Source of the DNA: Camillea tinctor
Lineage: Eukaryota > Ascomycota > Sordariomycetes > Xylariales > Xylariaceae
Assembly (NCBI GenBank): GCA_022578605.1
Contig: MU394092.1
Location: 248,001 to 312,000 of the forward strand
Direction: 5' to 3'
DNA: 64,000 nt
The notes beneath the pieces were generated by a model. It was not told the origin of the DNA. It did not search any database and worked only from the letters and a program-made list of their open reading frames with translations. This document shows positions 24,479 through 35,489 of the stretch, in pieces (positions within the stretch are counted from its first letter, which is position 1; each line of letters starts with the position of its first letter). A program made the translations under genes and the position numbers.

Positions 24479-25543
24479 TCAAACAATCGCGTACGCCGAA
24501 GCATAGCTCACGCTCGAGTCTGAATAATCCTGCACGAGGCTACTGCGCTGGTACTGCACAAACTTAAACCTAAACCTATCCCCATCCGGCCCGCCGGCGT
24601 CCCGAGCCAGCACCTCCAGGGCCGCCATGGTGACGCCGATGGGGTGCCGGCCGCAGACCGTGTTCTTGGTGCGGCGCAGGTTATCCACGAAGGCGTCGTG
24701 GTCGCCCGACGCGACGGCGTCCATGGCCTCCTGGTCGACGAGGCGGATGCTCTCGTGCACGGGGGGGTCGGCGGGGGTGGCGGAGCGGCGCGTCAGCGAC
24801 TGCAGGTCCGCCGTGTCGCCGCCCGCCGCGTACGCCGTGTACCCGAAGCGCGCGCCCCAGTGGCAGAAGTCGGAACTCACGACCACGGCGGCGTCGGGGT
24901 CGGCCAGGTGCGGCGCCAGCAGCGCCCCGAACGCCTTCTCCTCCGGCCCGCTGTTGTCGCCCACCAGGATGGGCACGATGGTCGGTGCTGGGTGGTCCGC
25001 CCCCAGCGTCTGCGTGATGCGCTTGTGCAGGTACGGCAGGTGCATCTCCAGGCTGTGCTCCTCCACGTCGTTGCGCCGCGATATGTCCTGGAACTTGCCC
25101 GTGTCCCGCAGCTTCTGTATCACGTCGGCGTCGACGGTCAGCTCGCCGAAGGGGGTCTCGTACTTGGCGAAGGTCGTGAGGGCGCACCCGCGGAGGTAGT
25201 ACGTGTGCGAGGGTCCCAGGACGAAGATGCGTTTGGCTTTGCTAAGGTCGAGGCACTTATATGCCCAGGCAGCGCAGGGTCCAGAGTAGGAGTAGCCGGC
25301 ATGTCTATAAATCGATAACAGACGTAAGTACAATAGCTCATCGGATTAGGTAGGGGTGACTGGATGGTTCTAAGCGTACGGGGCTATGATGATCTTAGCT
25401 CCTGTTATCGGAACGTCCTTGTCGTTTATGGTGTTCGGGACATCGGCTAAGAAGTTGTCCAACTGCTTGGATAATGTATCTGGGTCACCCTCATACCAGC
25501 TGTAAGCATGGCTAGCTTCGCGTGTGCCTGTTAACGACGACAT
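24479..25543 (-). CDS. MEMO1-family protein
   Basis: Member of the MEMO/AMMECR-linked family, structurally related to class III extradiol dioxygenases (LigB fold). The yeast and animal proteins have been linked to redox and copper/iron handling and signalling. Two exons (25543-25380 and 25304-24479; intron of 75 bases) give 329 residues. The family start is present (REASHAYSWY, conserved as REASHAGSWY), then IIIAPHAGYSYSG across the splice junction. Further hallmarks are the LGPSH block, the EEHSLEMHLPYL block with two histidines, and SSDFCHWG. These are the putative metal-binding positions of the family. The C-terminus ends with VSYASAY. Exon 2 has almost only G or C at third positions for most of its length, unlike its AT-rich surroundings, and this creates long spurious frames on the other strand. 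Confidence 0.94.
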
Positions 25544-25931
25544 GGTTGGCTACCGATAGGATTGGGATGAGGAGGAGTTAGAAGGAAGAAGTCGGTACCG
25601 TCGGCGTTTGCAGAAGTGAAAAGCGAAGGGAAGAAGAGAAGGGGAAAGAAAGCTCCAGGGTGTACATCCGAGCTGTACCTAAATGGAAGCTTGCAGGCTT
25701 GTCCCCGCCCTCGCCCGTGTTACTCCCCGCAACACACCGGAAACCCTTTATCGACAAGCTAGAATACAGTGACGTATTGTGGTGCACGGACCCATAGATA
25801 TCTTATCAGCCTATCAGTCTATCTAACTTCTCCCCCCTTTTCTACCCCTTTTCATCTGTGATTCGATAAACAATATCAGGGAAAGAATAATCTATCTTAT
25901 ATACCTAGGTAACTTAGTAGGTTATATCAAT
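25544..25931. other. Short spacer with TACCTAGGTA
   Basis: 388 bases between the MEMO1 start and the downstream end of the decayed CorA-like gene. It contains the palindrome TACCTAGGTA at 25902-25911. Nothing else is recognised. Confidence 0.6.
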
Positions 25932-27502
25932 TCAGAGTTCCGGCAAACCAGGCCTCCCACCCACCCGCCTCATCCACAGAGCATGTATCGTGCGCATAAA
26001 ACCTTGCAATTTCCTCCAGACAAGCGGCGTCGACGATGCAGCAACAACCACCACTGTGAGGGGAATGGCCGTCACCTAGTAAACCCAGAACCTTTTGTTC
26101 CCCGGCCAAAAATCGTCACCCATGCTGAAGAGTCCCGCAATGAATGAGAGAGGAATGAACACAATCGCGATATACGTAAGGCGCTTCACGTCGGCCGCCT
26201 CGGAGATGGACTTGTGCGAGTCTATCAGTTGCACTATCGACGTGAGTATCGGGTTGAGCGCCTCGAGTGAGCGTGCGTGCTACTCGATCTGGCCCTCGAC
26301 GTGCTGCAGGTCGGATATCACGACGTCCCACAGTTTGGGTGGCGAAGCTTCCTGGCTGTGCCAGTACTCCACGAACTGCCTCGTCATCCGCAGCTTATGC
26401 AGGCTCTGGCTGCTACGCCGTCGCCACCGGTGCAGCTCTAACTGGTCTTGGCTCTCAGATCTCCGCGTGTGTACCGCTTCTAACGAGTATTCGTAGAACT
26501 TAACGTATCGCGACATCAGTTGGGCGTAGAGCATCCACTCTGCCAGTACGATCTGGAGTGGATAGTAGGTGAGTGATAGGATGTTGGGATGGTGGTGCGA
26601 GGATATGCCTGGTAGTGGCTCTTGAAATAGAGACAGGAGATCCCCTCGCAGAGATGCAGTTCTCGGAACAGCATCTTTCGTCGAAGTTTGAAAGGTCGAG
26701 TAGACTGGCAAATCGCGAAAGTCTTCCGGTATAATTCGTCGTGGAGTTTGCGGCGCCTCGGTGGTTGGTTGACTCCCCATATCCGTCTCTTTCGACTCAA
26801 ACACGATACTACTGGTGGTTGAGTCCACCAAAACGAAATCTTGAAATCAAGTTAGTTCCAACGAAGTGCAGTGTATAAGTTGGGCAGCCTCTAATTACAT
26901 GTCCATGCTCCGTTCGGGAACTCCTTCACCAGGACCGAACAACAAGTCCGAGCGAGCCCTAGTTGTCTGCCTGATAACGGAGGCAGACGTCGAATTGTCC
27001 GTGGGTTATTGCCCGGGATAGTCATTTTATACGGAGAATGATGGAAATCGGATTCTAGTCCTAGATCGAGGACTCTCTGGTAGTGGATATTGACATAGTC
27101 TTTGGAGATAAGCCTAGACGGCAGCAGTCCTAGCAAGGGGGCGGAGGGATTCCGTTCAACATCTTGGTAGGATGAGGTGATATGTCCACAGAAGAAAATA
27201 GGGTCAATGTCTAGTAACGACCCTAGTGTTTCGATTTCAGCAGCCCCTGGATCTTCGACTATTAGTATCATTCCGCCTGCATCTGGGCGTGGCCGTTGCT
27301 GGAGGCTGCTAAGTTTCAGAGCAACATCTTGAATATTTGTTGCTTCATGCACCGATCCTTTCCAATGAGCGTCAATTTCTATTATACTAATAGTACTTTT
27401 GCATCGACTGAGATGAATATTCCCATGCATAAACGACGAGAGAGCCGCCAAGCAAGGATTTCGCGTTGCCAATTGACTAATGTAATCTTGGTAAGAACTC
27501 AT
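25932..27502 (-). pseudogene. CorA-like Mg2+ transporter, broken by two in-frame stops
   Basis: Remnant of a fungal CorA-like metal-ion transporter. Two exons (27502-26899 and 26839-25932; intron of 59 bases, phase 1) would give about 503 codons. The joined segment reads into FVLVDSTTSS, then a helical region of the CorA type, and a first membrane segment around YIAIVFIPLSFIAGLFSMG. That segment ends in SMG where classical CorA has GMN, a change common in fungal relatives. A second membrane segment follows (TAIPLTVVVVAA). TAG stops at 26282-26280 and 26078-26076 interrupt one unshifted frame; the first lies before the membrane region and the second between the two helices. Both can arise by a single C-to-T or G-to-A change from CAG or TGG. 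The 5' start is uncertain: an in-frame ATG also occurs at 27616. A truncated soluble product from the intact 5' part is possible. Confidence 0.8.
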
Positions 27503-27828
27503 ATTGACAGCAACTTGGGCTCTTCCTAGGTATATGGAGGTCCATGCTGGGCTGGAAAACCTGAAGTAACAAAACCGTGAGGGTTGCAGTGCAGGCATAT
27601 GGCATAATAATAGCATTTATTGGACAAATACCAGCCCGAATTCATATTACTAATTAGGTCGTTAACCCCTCAGGCAAAAACCGCGAGGCTGGCCCTCCTT
27701 TTGAAGAAATGTACCTAGGTATGTATAATATTTCCTCCATCGATCTCAAACAGCTGGTGAAAATGAATCTTTTAATGTATCTGAGCTATGATTTCAATAA
27801 GCACCACAAAGTCTGAAGTACTTACACC
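27503..27828. promoter_or_regulatory. Divergent promoter of CorA-like and RelA/SpoT genes
   Basis: 326 bases separate the two divergent starts. The palindrome TACCTAGGTA lies at 27712-27721, roughly mid-way. If the CorA-like gene starts at 27616 instead of 27502 the interval is about 210 bases. No TATA or CCAAT element stands out. Confidence 0.4.
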
Positions 27829-29885
27829 ATGAATTACGATTACTGGCCACCCGAAATTCGATTTCAACATGCTTTACGGGATTTCAACCGATTATTCCTT
27901 GAAAAAAAGGATGCTGTGCAATCGTGCACCGCTGAAGTTGTCAAGATTTGCAATGCAGCGCTCAACGGAACAAACATTCGACATACACCCATCATATCCC
28001 GGATCAAGAGTTGGGATTCTGCTAAAGGAAGTATTATGCGACGCCAACAAGAGCGGCTTCTTTGGCAACAAACCTATTCCCAGGTTACCAAAGCGGAACC
28101 ATTTTGGGCTGACTACTGTCGGATCCGTGAACTCGATCAACGCGAAACTCGTCCATTCCAAAGCGCAGAGGAAATGCTTCAGGGGCTCCACGACATTGGT
28201 GGGGTACGGATATCGCTATACTTTCCCGGTGATATCACCAGCGGGTCGTTCATGTCCTCCAAAATCGCTTCCGAGTTCTACGAGTAACTGAAAAGGGCCA
28301 AGTCCAACACGGTGCAAGATCCCCGAAAAACATACTTAACGAGCTTGGTCCTGTAGATTGTGCAAAGCCGGGTGATTATGAACGGGCCTTTGGAGGTTAC
28401 AAAGCTACTCACCTTATTGTTAGTCTACGCCAAGAAAACCCCAACGCTTTGCAAAGGATTTGGGAGGACATTGTGGTCGAGATTCAAGTGGGAACACTCG
28501 TCATGCACATGTGGTCCGAGATCGAACACGACTTGATCTACAAGCCTCTTGATTTACAGGGAGATGAAGTATCCGACGATGAAAAGCGAACATTGGATCT
28601 CATCAATGGGATTGTGATGATGGGAGAGACAGCATTGCAGCAACTTGAAATAAGCACAACAAGGCGACTTGCTCAGCGTTCTCGTGACAAAGGTGCATTA
28701 GCAAGCAGCCATTATGAGCTTGTTTTATGGATCGAGAGCTGGTATAGAGACAACAGAAAACCGCTCGCTCAGGGTGAATGGGAACACCAAGATAAGTTGC
28801 TCTCGATCCTACGGGCGACCGGCGACCACAAGCATGAAAACTTAGAAAACCTCCTCGAGAGATTAATTTCGGATGAAATCCCGAGCCGAAGGGATCTTCC
28901 TGAGATGATCATTGAGGCTCTTTGTACTCATCTTGGACAACCTCGACCGAAGTGGAATCGGAGAAACAAAAGAGATCAGGCCATAACAGACGCCCGGTTC
29001 TGGGGCACAAGACTCATACAAAGTACCAAACTAGCGATATATCTAGGGGTTGGAGAGCAGTTCATCAACACGAGCGGTATCGATTTAGCTCTGCCCCAGT
29101 TTTGTGATTTTCTCGACCTTATGAATCCATGCCCACCTTACCCTATCGACGCCACACATGCCACTCAGATCTCAGAATACTGCCAGCAAATTATAGCCCA
29201 TAACAAAAACCGAGGCTTCCTGGAGAAGGCTTCAGCTAGCCTCCCACAGACAGGATGCATCATCTCCAATAAGCTGCAGAAGAAAGCCATACCGGTGCGC
29301 ATCCCAGGCCTGCTGAGCAAGCTGTTCAACACCGGTGAGGCGAGGATGATGATGAAGGATATAACACATATGATTAAATTCACCGAATTCTATATCTTTC
29401 AGAGGTATCTCATCAATTACGACGACCTTAACGACGATAAGGTGTGGGACAGAACTTCCTCGGACTGGCGTGCGTCACCTCCCATCGAGCAGCAGGTTTT
29501 CATAGTCAGATGGCCGCAGTTGAGTGTTTCGAGGAGACGGGACGGAGGCGTGGGAAGGGGAAGAAGGTGGATGATCGACACACTTAAGGAGGACGACGAT
29601 GCGATGGATTGGCGCTTCTTCGAGCGTGAACTCGTGTCCGTGTCCAATCTATCCGATTCGGAAGAAGAGAGCAGCGATGTGCCAGGAACCGCAAAGCTTG
29701 CCTGCCGCTTCTTCCCTAAGGAACAGCGGGATAAGGTGAGGGAGGCGTGTGAGGCGTTTGATACGGCGCGGCGTCAACGGTCAGTAGAGGACAGAATTTG
29801 TTACGATGTAGATACTCTGACCCATGGGCCCACACATATCCGTCGACTAAGGAAGATGCCGCCATTCACGTATGGAGGCATGTGA
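27829..29885 (+). pseudogene. RelA/SpoT-domain (alarmone-synthetase-type) gene with one frameshift
   Basis: The RelA/SpoT nucleotidyltransferase fold makes (p)ppGpp-like alarmones in bacteria; the role of fungal copies is largely unknown. The 5' part (27829 to about 28230) encodes a helical lead-in, a RIKSWDS block and HDIGGVRISLYFP, matching the catalytic D-x-x-G-x-R region. The 3' part, in another frame from about 28236 to 29885, encodes GGYKATHLIV and then VEIQVGTLVMHMWSEIEHD. That matches the E-x-Q block and following helix of the synthetase, and about 400 C-terminal residues of unknown type follow. No HD hydrolase domain is seen. The frames differ by one base and no GT-AG intron of plausible length fits the junction, so a 1-base deletion or a sequencing error near 28225-28245 is the simplest explanation. 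Read literally, the first frame stops at 28287. All recognisable synthetase blocks are otherwise retained. Confidence 0.8.
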
Positions 29886-31260
29886 TGGCAAGTGAGGGGT
29901 TAGGACTTAAAGGAATGTATGATAGGTCCAACATACTTGGGAATGTAGGCGTTGGGCGCCGACCGCCTTTGTACCTATGTATCTGATAACCCTTATCGCC
30001 CTACTTAGAATGTCTATATAAGGGCTAGTCGGCAGAGGGAGAATTGAGCTCTCTAGGCCATTCTAAAACAATTATTCTAGTTTCTGAATACAGGCATATC
30101 GCCCCTTAACAGAATTTCAGACATACGTAAGATTTGTGATAACTAGGACTATGGCTGGTAATTTTTGTAAATGTAGGTGATATGAAGAAATGTGAAAGGG
30201 GGACCCCGTTTATGAACACAGATTGTACGCCCATGTACCTCATACTAAGACAAAGGACCCTCCGTATCTCAAACATCCCGCCAAGCCCCCCGGTCCGATG
30301 CCGGCGCTGGTTCCCGTAACGGGGGTCGTTAGAATCGGTAGTAACACCGCCACCCGGGTGGGGATCGGGGCATGTAAGGGACCGCATAATATGAAGTGCT
30401 TGTTTGTCCTTTTGTTTGATACTGTGCTGGTTTGCAGTAAATATAATTATAACTTTATTCGGGCTCTACTAACCTCTCCACACATGTAAACTACCATCCC
30501 AAACTCCACTGTTTAGCATCAATCAAACTAAGGGTCGCTAACCCGAGACTAAAGAAACGCTAAGGCTGTTCGTGAAGCCAATCAGGTCTCAGGGCAGTTT
30601 CCCGAATAGGCTCGAACCTTAGAGCTCGGTTGATCCTTCAATTTGTCAACTCATGCATCAGTCTAACTTGTGTGCTTATTGAAACACCGGGCGATTAGGT
30701 ATTCATTGGGTCTGTCTTTCAATTGATTGATTTAAATACTATATCCTGCGTCCATCTGAGGTGTATTGTGTGGGGGCCTGCAGTTCTCCGTACGCCCTCT
30801 CCTACTGCTAGGCTCTTGACCTACCTAGTGCTCGTGAAGGTCCCGTTCCTCTGCCTGGCCGGAGGCGGAGGCTGGAAGTGAGGTTCAGTGAAAAGGGGGT
30901 GTGCTCGTAGATGGCAAGGTCTAGCAATAATGTAATTTAGCAGTGTATGCGCTAGCTTTTACTAGTGCCTCACTATTCGTCGTGAAAGGGATGGGATTCT
31001 GAGGTCTTGCTGTATTGTACTTTAAAGATAGTCATTTCTGCATATGTGTATATACGCGCAAACATTTCCACCATATACTCATATCCTGTCTTTGGTGGAT
31101 GTGATGCAGACTCCAAGCTTCTAAGGAAAATATATGAGTTCTATCTAAACGAACGCTGCTCTGCCAAAGAATCACAAACTCTCTGGTAAAATTCTCAAGA
31201 ACGGCACAGTGATGATATCTTATGTGAGTATCCGTGTGTCAATGACCCCCGTCGACTCGG
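29886..31260. other. Intergenic region between converging genes
   Basis: Separates the RelA/SpoT gene from the 3' end of the NLR-like gene. A B-box-like word (AAGGTTCGAGCC, minus strand) occurs at about 30611-30622 with no A box partner seen. No coding frame is credible. Confidence 0.5.
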
Positions 31261-34200
31261 TTAACGAAAGACCCGAGCCAGAATCCATACGAGCAGAGAG
31301 AACAAGACCACCGGACGCGACAATAATCTGGCTGCCCTGAGTAAGTGTATCCCGTACTCTAACTTTAGAAAGTGGAGGAAAGTGAATAATCCTAGGGCTA
31401 CCATGATGAAGAAGTGCATGCATCTCCACCCGAAGGCCATGGAGTCATCGAGGCTGAAGCGAGATCTTGTTAGCCAGATGAGGGCTTTCTTAGCCTTCGA
31501 TTTTAAGGACGCACCTAATGAAGGATGTTAGTATAATATAGTTCCAACCTGTATAATGGCGAGGGAAAGACTTACTCCGGTTACTTGGGGCACTCGGCTG
31601 TGTCGGGATACCCGCTTCTTCACCCCTGTCCCGCAAGGCCTTGAGGAGAATCTCTAACATCTCCTTGTCTGTACTCTCTGCCACCCATAATTTCGTATGA
31701 TCCCGAGAGGAATGAGAGATACTTGGGAGGCTAATGGTATTATCCTTTTCGTAACGAAAGGTGAACCATTGTCTAGGATGACTAGATTGAGCATTCTCGT
31801 ATGCTAACTGGAGTGGTGACTTCCCCATCGATGTACAGGGAAGTATAGAAGCACCAGCATCGACGAGGATTTTGACAGCAGGCTTCATACCACAGCCTAA
31901 TGCAATCTTCAAAGCGCTATCCGTCTCGGGTATTGGCTCTGCGGACCAACGTGTGCCGCCTGAATAACTATAAAGACCAAGCTGTTTGATCGGTGGGCGC
32001 ATAGTGTCAATGTCTTTTTTAAACGAAGCCGACATGATAAGCTTTTCCAAAACCTGGAAAACGTGTAGTGGCTGAAGAATATCTTCAGCATCATAGCAAT
32101 CAAAGCGGTCTATTAAAGCTGTGCCAATGAGCTCTGCTATCACATTTTCCGCCATGAGCCCAGCCGTTTCATATCTCTGTATCATTTCCGACAACAATAT
32201 GTCGACGTACTCGGGAAGCTTCGGGGCTTTACCATGTGCTAGCAGTGTTTTCATCCTCCAGCTTCCCAATACATTCCATATTGGTTCGTATGCATACGTA
32301 TGTTCGTTCTGTGTATGGTGTGATGGGTTTGACTGCACTAGACGGTCAGACATGAGAGAATCGATGAGCGACTTACGGAATATGAGGTCATGAACGAGCC
32401 TGTCCTGTACCATTCTAGTATGCAGGACATTCCCAGAGAGATACTTGCCACAGTGGCTCAATCCCAGAATTTGGTCAAACTTTCTAGCATCATGGCTCCG
32501 CGCGGCGAAAGAATATAATTGATCTAGGTAGCAATGACTAAGGTATGAATATGAGCCAGCGTTCGGAGGCCAAATCGATGCTATCATATCAAACCGACCG
32601 TGATAACCAATATACTGGAGTAGAGCCCTTTTCTTCGGTGGTGAATATATTGATAGAGGTATTTCTTCCAGTACACTACCTAAGCGGAATAATGATTTGA
32701 GAGACATGGTTTGATATGTCTCCAAGTATGAATCAAGAAGAGCAGAGATATCAGGCCGAAAAGCGCTGAACAAAACTAGTATCCAACGATCTAACTTCAT
32801 TTCGTCTGCCGCTAGATCCGGTGGATCAAAGTCGAGAAGCTCTCGTTTAATAATTTCGGTACAGTTCTCAAGATGAATGAGCGGGCAAAGAATAGAGGAG
32901 ATTCCTGAAGGATATTCATCAAGAAGCTCGTTGATGTGGAGTTGGATTTTGCATGGGTCTATAAGTGCCACCTCGAAACCTAGCGGCGCAACGAATCCAG
33001 CCGCATTTTGGATTAGCAAAGGAACAGAGTAACTCCAATCGATCGAACCCCGTAACTCTGGGTGTTCATTCGTTACATGGCAGCGATCTCTGGAGGCTTT
33101 TTCAAGCAACCTATTGAATGTTAGACAATTTAGAACTGTAAGCCTAATAGCTAATCGGATCACATTCAATGACAAGACCAAATGAGGGCTGTAAGCGTGG
33201 AGTAACAAGAAGAAAAGAAAATTATGAAAGGCCTACAGATTCCAGCTTGAAAAATTTGGTTGAAAACCACGTTCAAGAAGGAGTTTAAGGGTTTCGTAGT
33301 ATTCGGTATAGAACCGGGCCTGGTACACGGGGTCGGATTCGCAGCAGATATATAAGGGGACCCAGCGACTGGATCTGTCTGGGTACATATCCCGTTTGCA
33401 CAGTTGGTGATAATTAACAAACCTATAGCATCGTTAGCCGTGTAAGATGAAATTGTAGTATATCTCTCACGCTGAAAGTATGTCTTTCTCACTATGACGA
33501 CTTGGCCCAGCATGCCTGCGAGGAACCATGGAACCCCGCGAAAACCGACCCTCATCTAGGAGACGCCTAACCCTTTTCGAATCAGGGATTTTGGTATCCC
33601 ATTCGAGATAGCATGCCTTATTGAAATGCGTAGATGAGCCAACTACGAAGCCTAAGGCATCTAGAACCTCTGTATCCTCGCAAATCGTACCACACGCGCA
33701 GGAGAGACTTAAGAATGGGATGGTCGGAGTAGTGGTTAAGGAGCATCGCCACTCTACCACCATATTAGAGAGCCAGGTAAACGGTTTAAACCTCACAGCA
33801 TAGGAGAATTCATGTTCATTGTCCCAATGCGGCAAATTTCGGTATACGGTCACAGCGATGGAACAGCAGGGAATTCGGTAGTTCTTGGAGAGGACGGCAT
33901 ATCGTCCTCTGCGTGCAAGCTCCCATTGAAACCTTATCGGTTTGCCTTTGCGGCACGTATATGCTTTTGGTCGAGATATTGATCTTGTGTCACTCTGCTC
34001 CAGAGACGGGGGGTTGATTTTTTTCGATTTCAGTTCGTTCGCGATCCCTTGAAGTTCTGATAGTATGGTTGTTTCCATACTCTGCATGAGGGACTCGGAT
34101 GTAGCATAGAAAGTTAAGGCCTTGTCCCCTTGTTGTGTAAGCCTCTCTCCGATATCCGAATACGCAGCGGACATCTGCGAGCTGTCTCGTTGTCAGCTCT

Positions 34201-34737
34201 ATAGATTCTATACGGTATAGTTATAGTCTTACTTTTGGGCGGATGTTTGAAAATAGAGAAACCGCGTCATCTGGGAGTCTAACAGACGGCAGTACTTCTG
34301 AATACTATCCTCATTGAGATACAACCGGGTTCCAGTCTCTAGAGCTTGTAACGGCCTAGACTTGAAACGGTGCTTCCCAATGTTCTCTAGCAGGGACCTG
34401 AACTGTTGAACCTCCCGTTCCGAGTCGACGAGACATTGTTGAAAAAGGGCATACAGGTCTGGGGCGAGGTGGTCGCAGGGGATAGTCTCGAAGTTGGATT
34501 TGAGTTCTAGGTTATATTGAATCAACATCTCGGTATTAAATACATTCGAACTAATGCATATGTAGGAAGGGTTCTACCTTGAATGAACTCTTCGTGCTGA
34601 CATAGTCTTCTAGAAGCAGTCGTGATGTCCTCTTTGCTGTGTTTGATAGTCTTTTGGAGAGAGCGTAGTTGTTGGTAGAAGTGAAAGGTAGCACTACCGA
34701 GTTGGACTAGTGCCGAGGTAAATCCTATTGCTTCCAT
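31261..34737 (-). CDS. NLR-like protein with fungal N-terminal helical domain, ankyrin-like segment and membrane C-terminus
   Basis: Six exons (34737-34578, 34506-34233, 34181-33471, 33422-33237, 33110-31576, 31514-31261) give 1,039 residues; introns are 71, 51, 48, 126 and 61 bases and every junction keeps frame. The N-terminus (MEAIGFTSALVQLGSATFHF, then a charged helix) resembles the helical domain heading many fungal STAND/NLR proteins. No NACHT or NB-ARC P-loop is visible. Residues about 385-445 include a YYETLKLLLERG segment. One ankyrin-like unit is seen late in exon 5 (SALKIALGCGMKPAVKILVDAGA, shown here only in part: AVKILVDAGA). The last 85 residues, encoded by exon 6, contain two hydrophobic helices (around MHFFIMVALGLFTFL and LSRPVVLFSLLVWILA). 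Function is unknown. It may be a sensor without the nucleotide-binding switch. Unlike its two neighbours it has no disabling mutation that I can see. Confidence 0.75.
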
Positions 34738-35489
34738 TGTCTATTCTGTAGCTTTCTTCCTTCTATTTCCGAATCGAATTATAATCTAGGTATGTGGTTT
34801 CTTGAGTAGAAATAGGGTAGGCTAGGTTAGGTAGGCAGGTAGGCAAGTAGGTAGTTTTGAGCCCGCTCCCTTTCCCATTTATCAATGACACTGCCAGTCA
34901 TCAAACCCCTCTTTGATTTATCGACACAGCCTTCATGGTCGAAGGCGAGGCATACTACTTAGCCTGCTGTTATCTGCATGTACCATCATGTCTAATGCAT
35001 TGCATTAGATTTGGGGGCTAGCCTTTGAAGTAGGTTACGTTAACCAGTACACCATTGGGTTAAACAAATATACCTAGCATATGGAAAAGGAGATATGTGA
35101 TATCTACCTAATCGACCCCGCCTTTATTCTTAGAGTCTAGATGATGAGTTAGTAAATGTAATCAAAGAGGTAGGTATCTAGGTATGCATTCTTGTAATAA
35201 GAAAGTTCCTGAATTTCACGGTTTCTATTAACCGTATTATGTATATGGCCCAGCCTGATATTGAGAAACCTATTGATGGCCACAAGTCGTGCTCTAAACT
35301 ATAAGCAGTACACTATTAGCTAGTTTTTATACCACCAATGTAATACATAACGGACTTTCTTTTTGATTCCCTTCGCCTTAACGCCCGTCGCTTATCACTT
35401 TAACCAAAACCCGAAAGGATACCCCTGACCGATACGCCCGAATTATCCAAATGAAGTGCAAATCCAAGTCTATCTCTCCCCATCCTATC
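34738..35489. other. Intergenic region
   Basis: Upstream of the NLR-like gene and downstream of the zinc-type protein gene. It has TAGGTAGGCAGGTAGGCAAG repeats at about 34829-34850 and GTAGGTATCTAGGTATG near 35170. No gene is seen. Confidence 0.5.

Noticed and set aside
24644..25318. 224-codon plus-strand frame over the MEMO1 gene
   Set aside because: A by-product of the GC-rich third positions of MEMO1; the minus strand carries the family motifs and a proper intron.
27829..28287. Reading the first RelA/SpoT frame as a complete 152-residue protein
   Set aside because: It stops in the middle of the catalytic domain, and the rest of the domain lies immediately downstream in another frame.
31490..33208. 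Treating the 572-codon block as a separate gene
   Set aside because: It has no ATG start of its own. Introns at 33111-33236 and 31515-31575 join it to upstream and downstream exons in frame, with CTAAC branch words.
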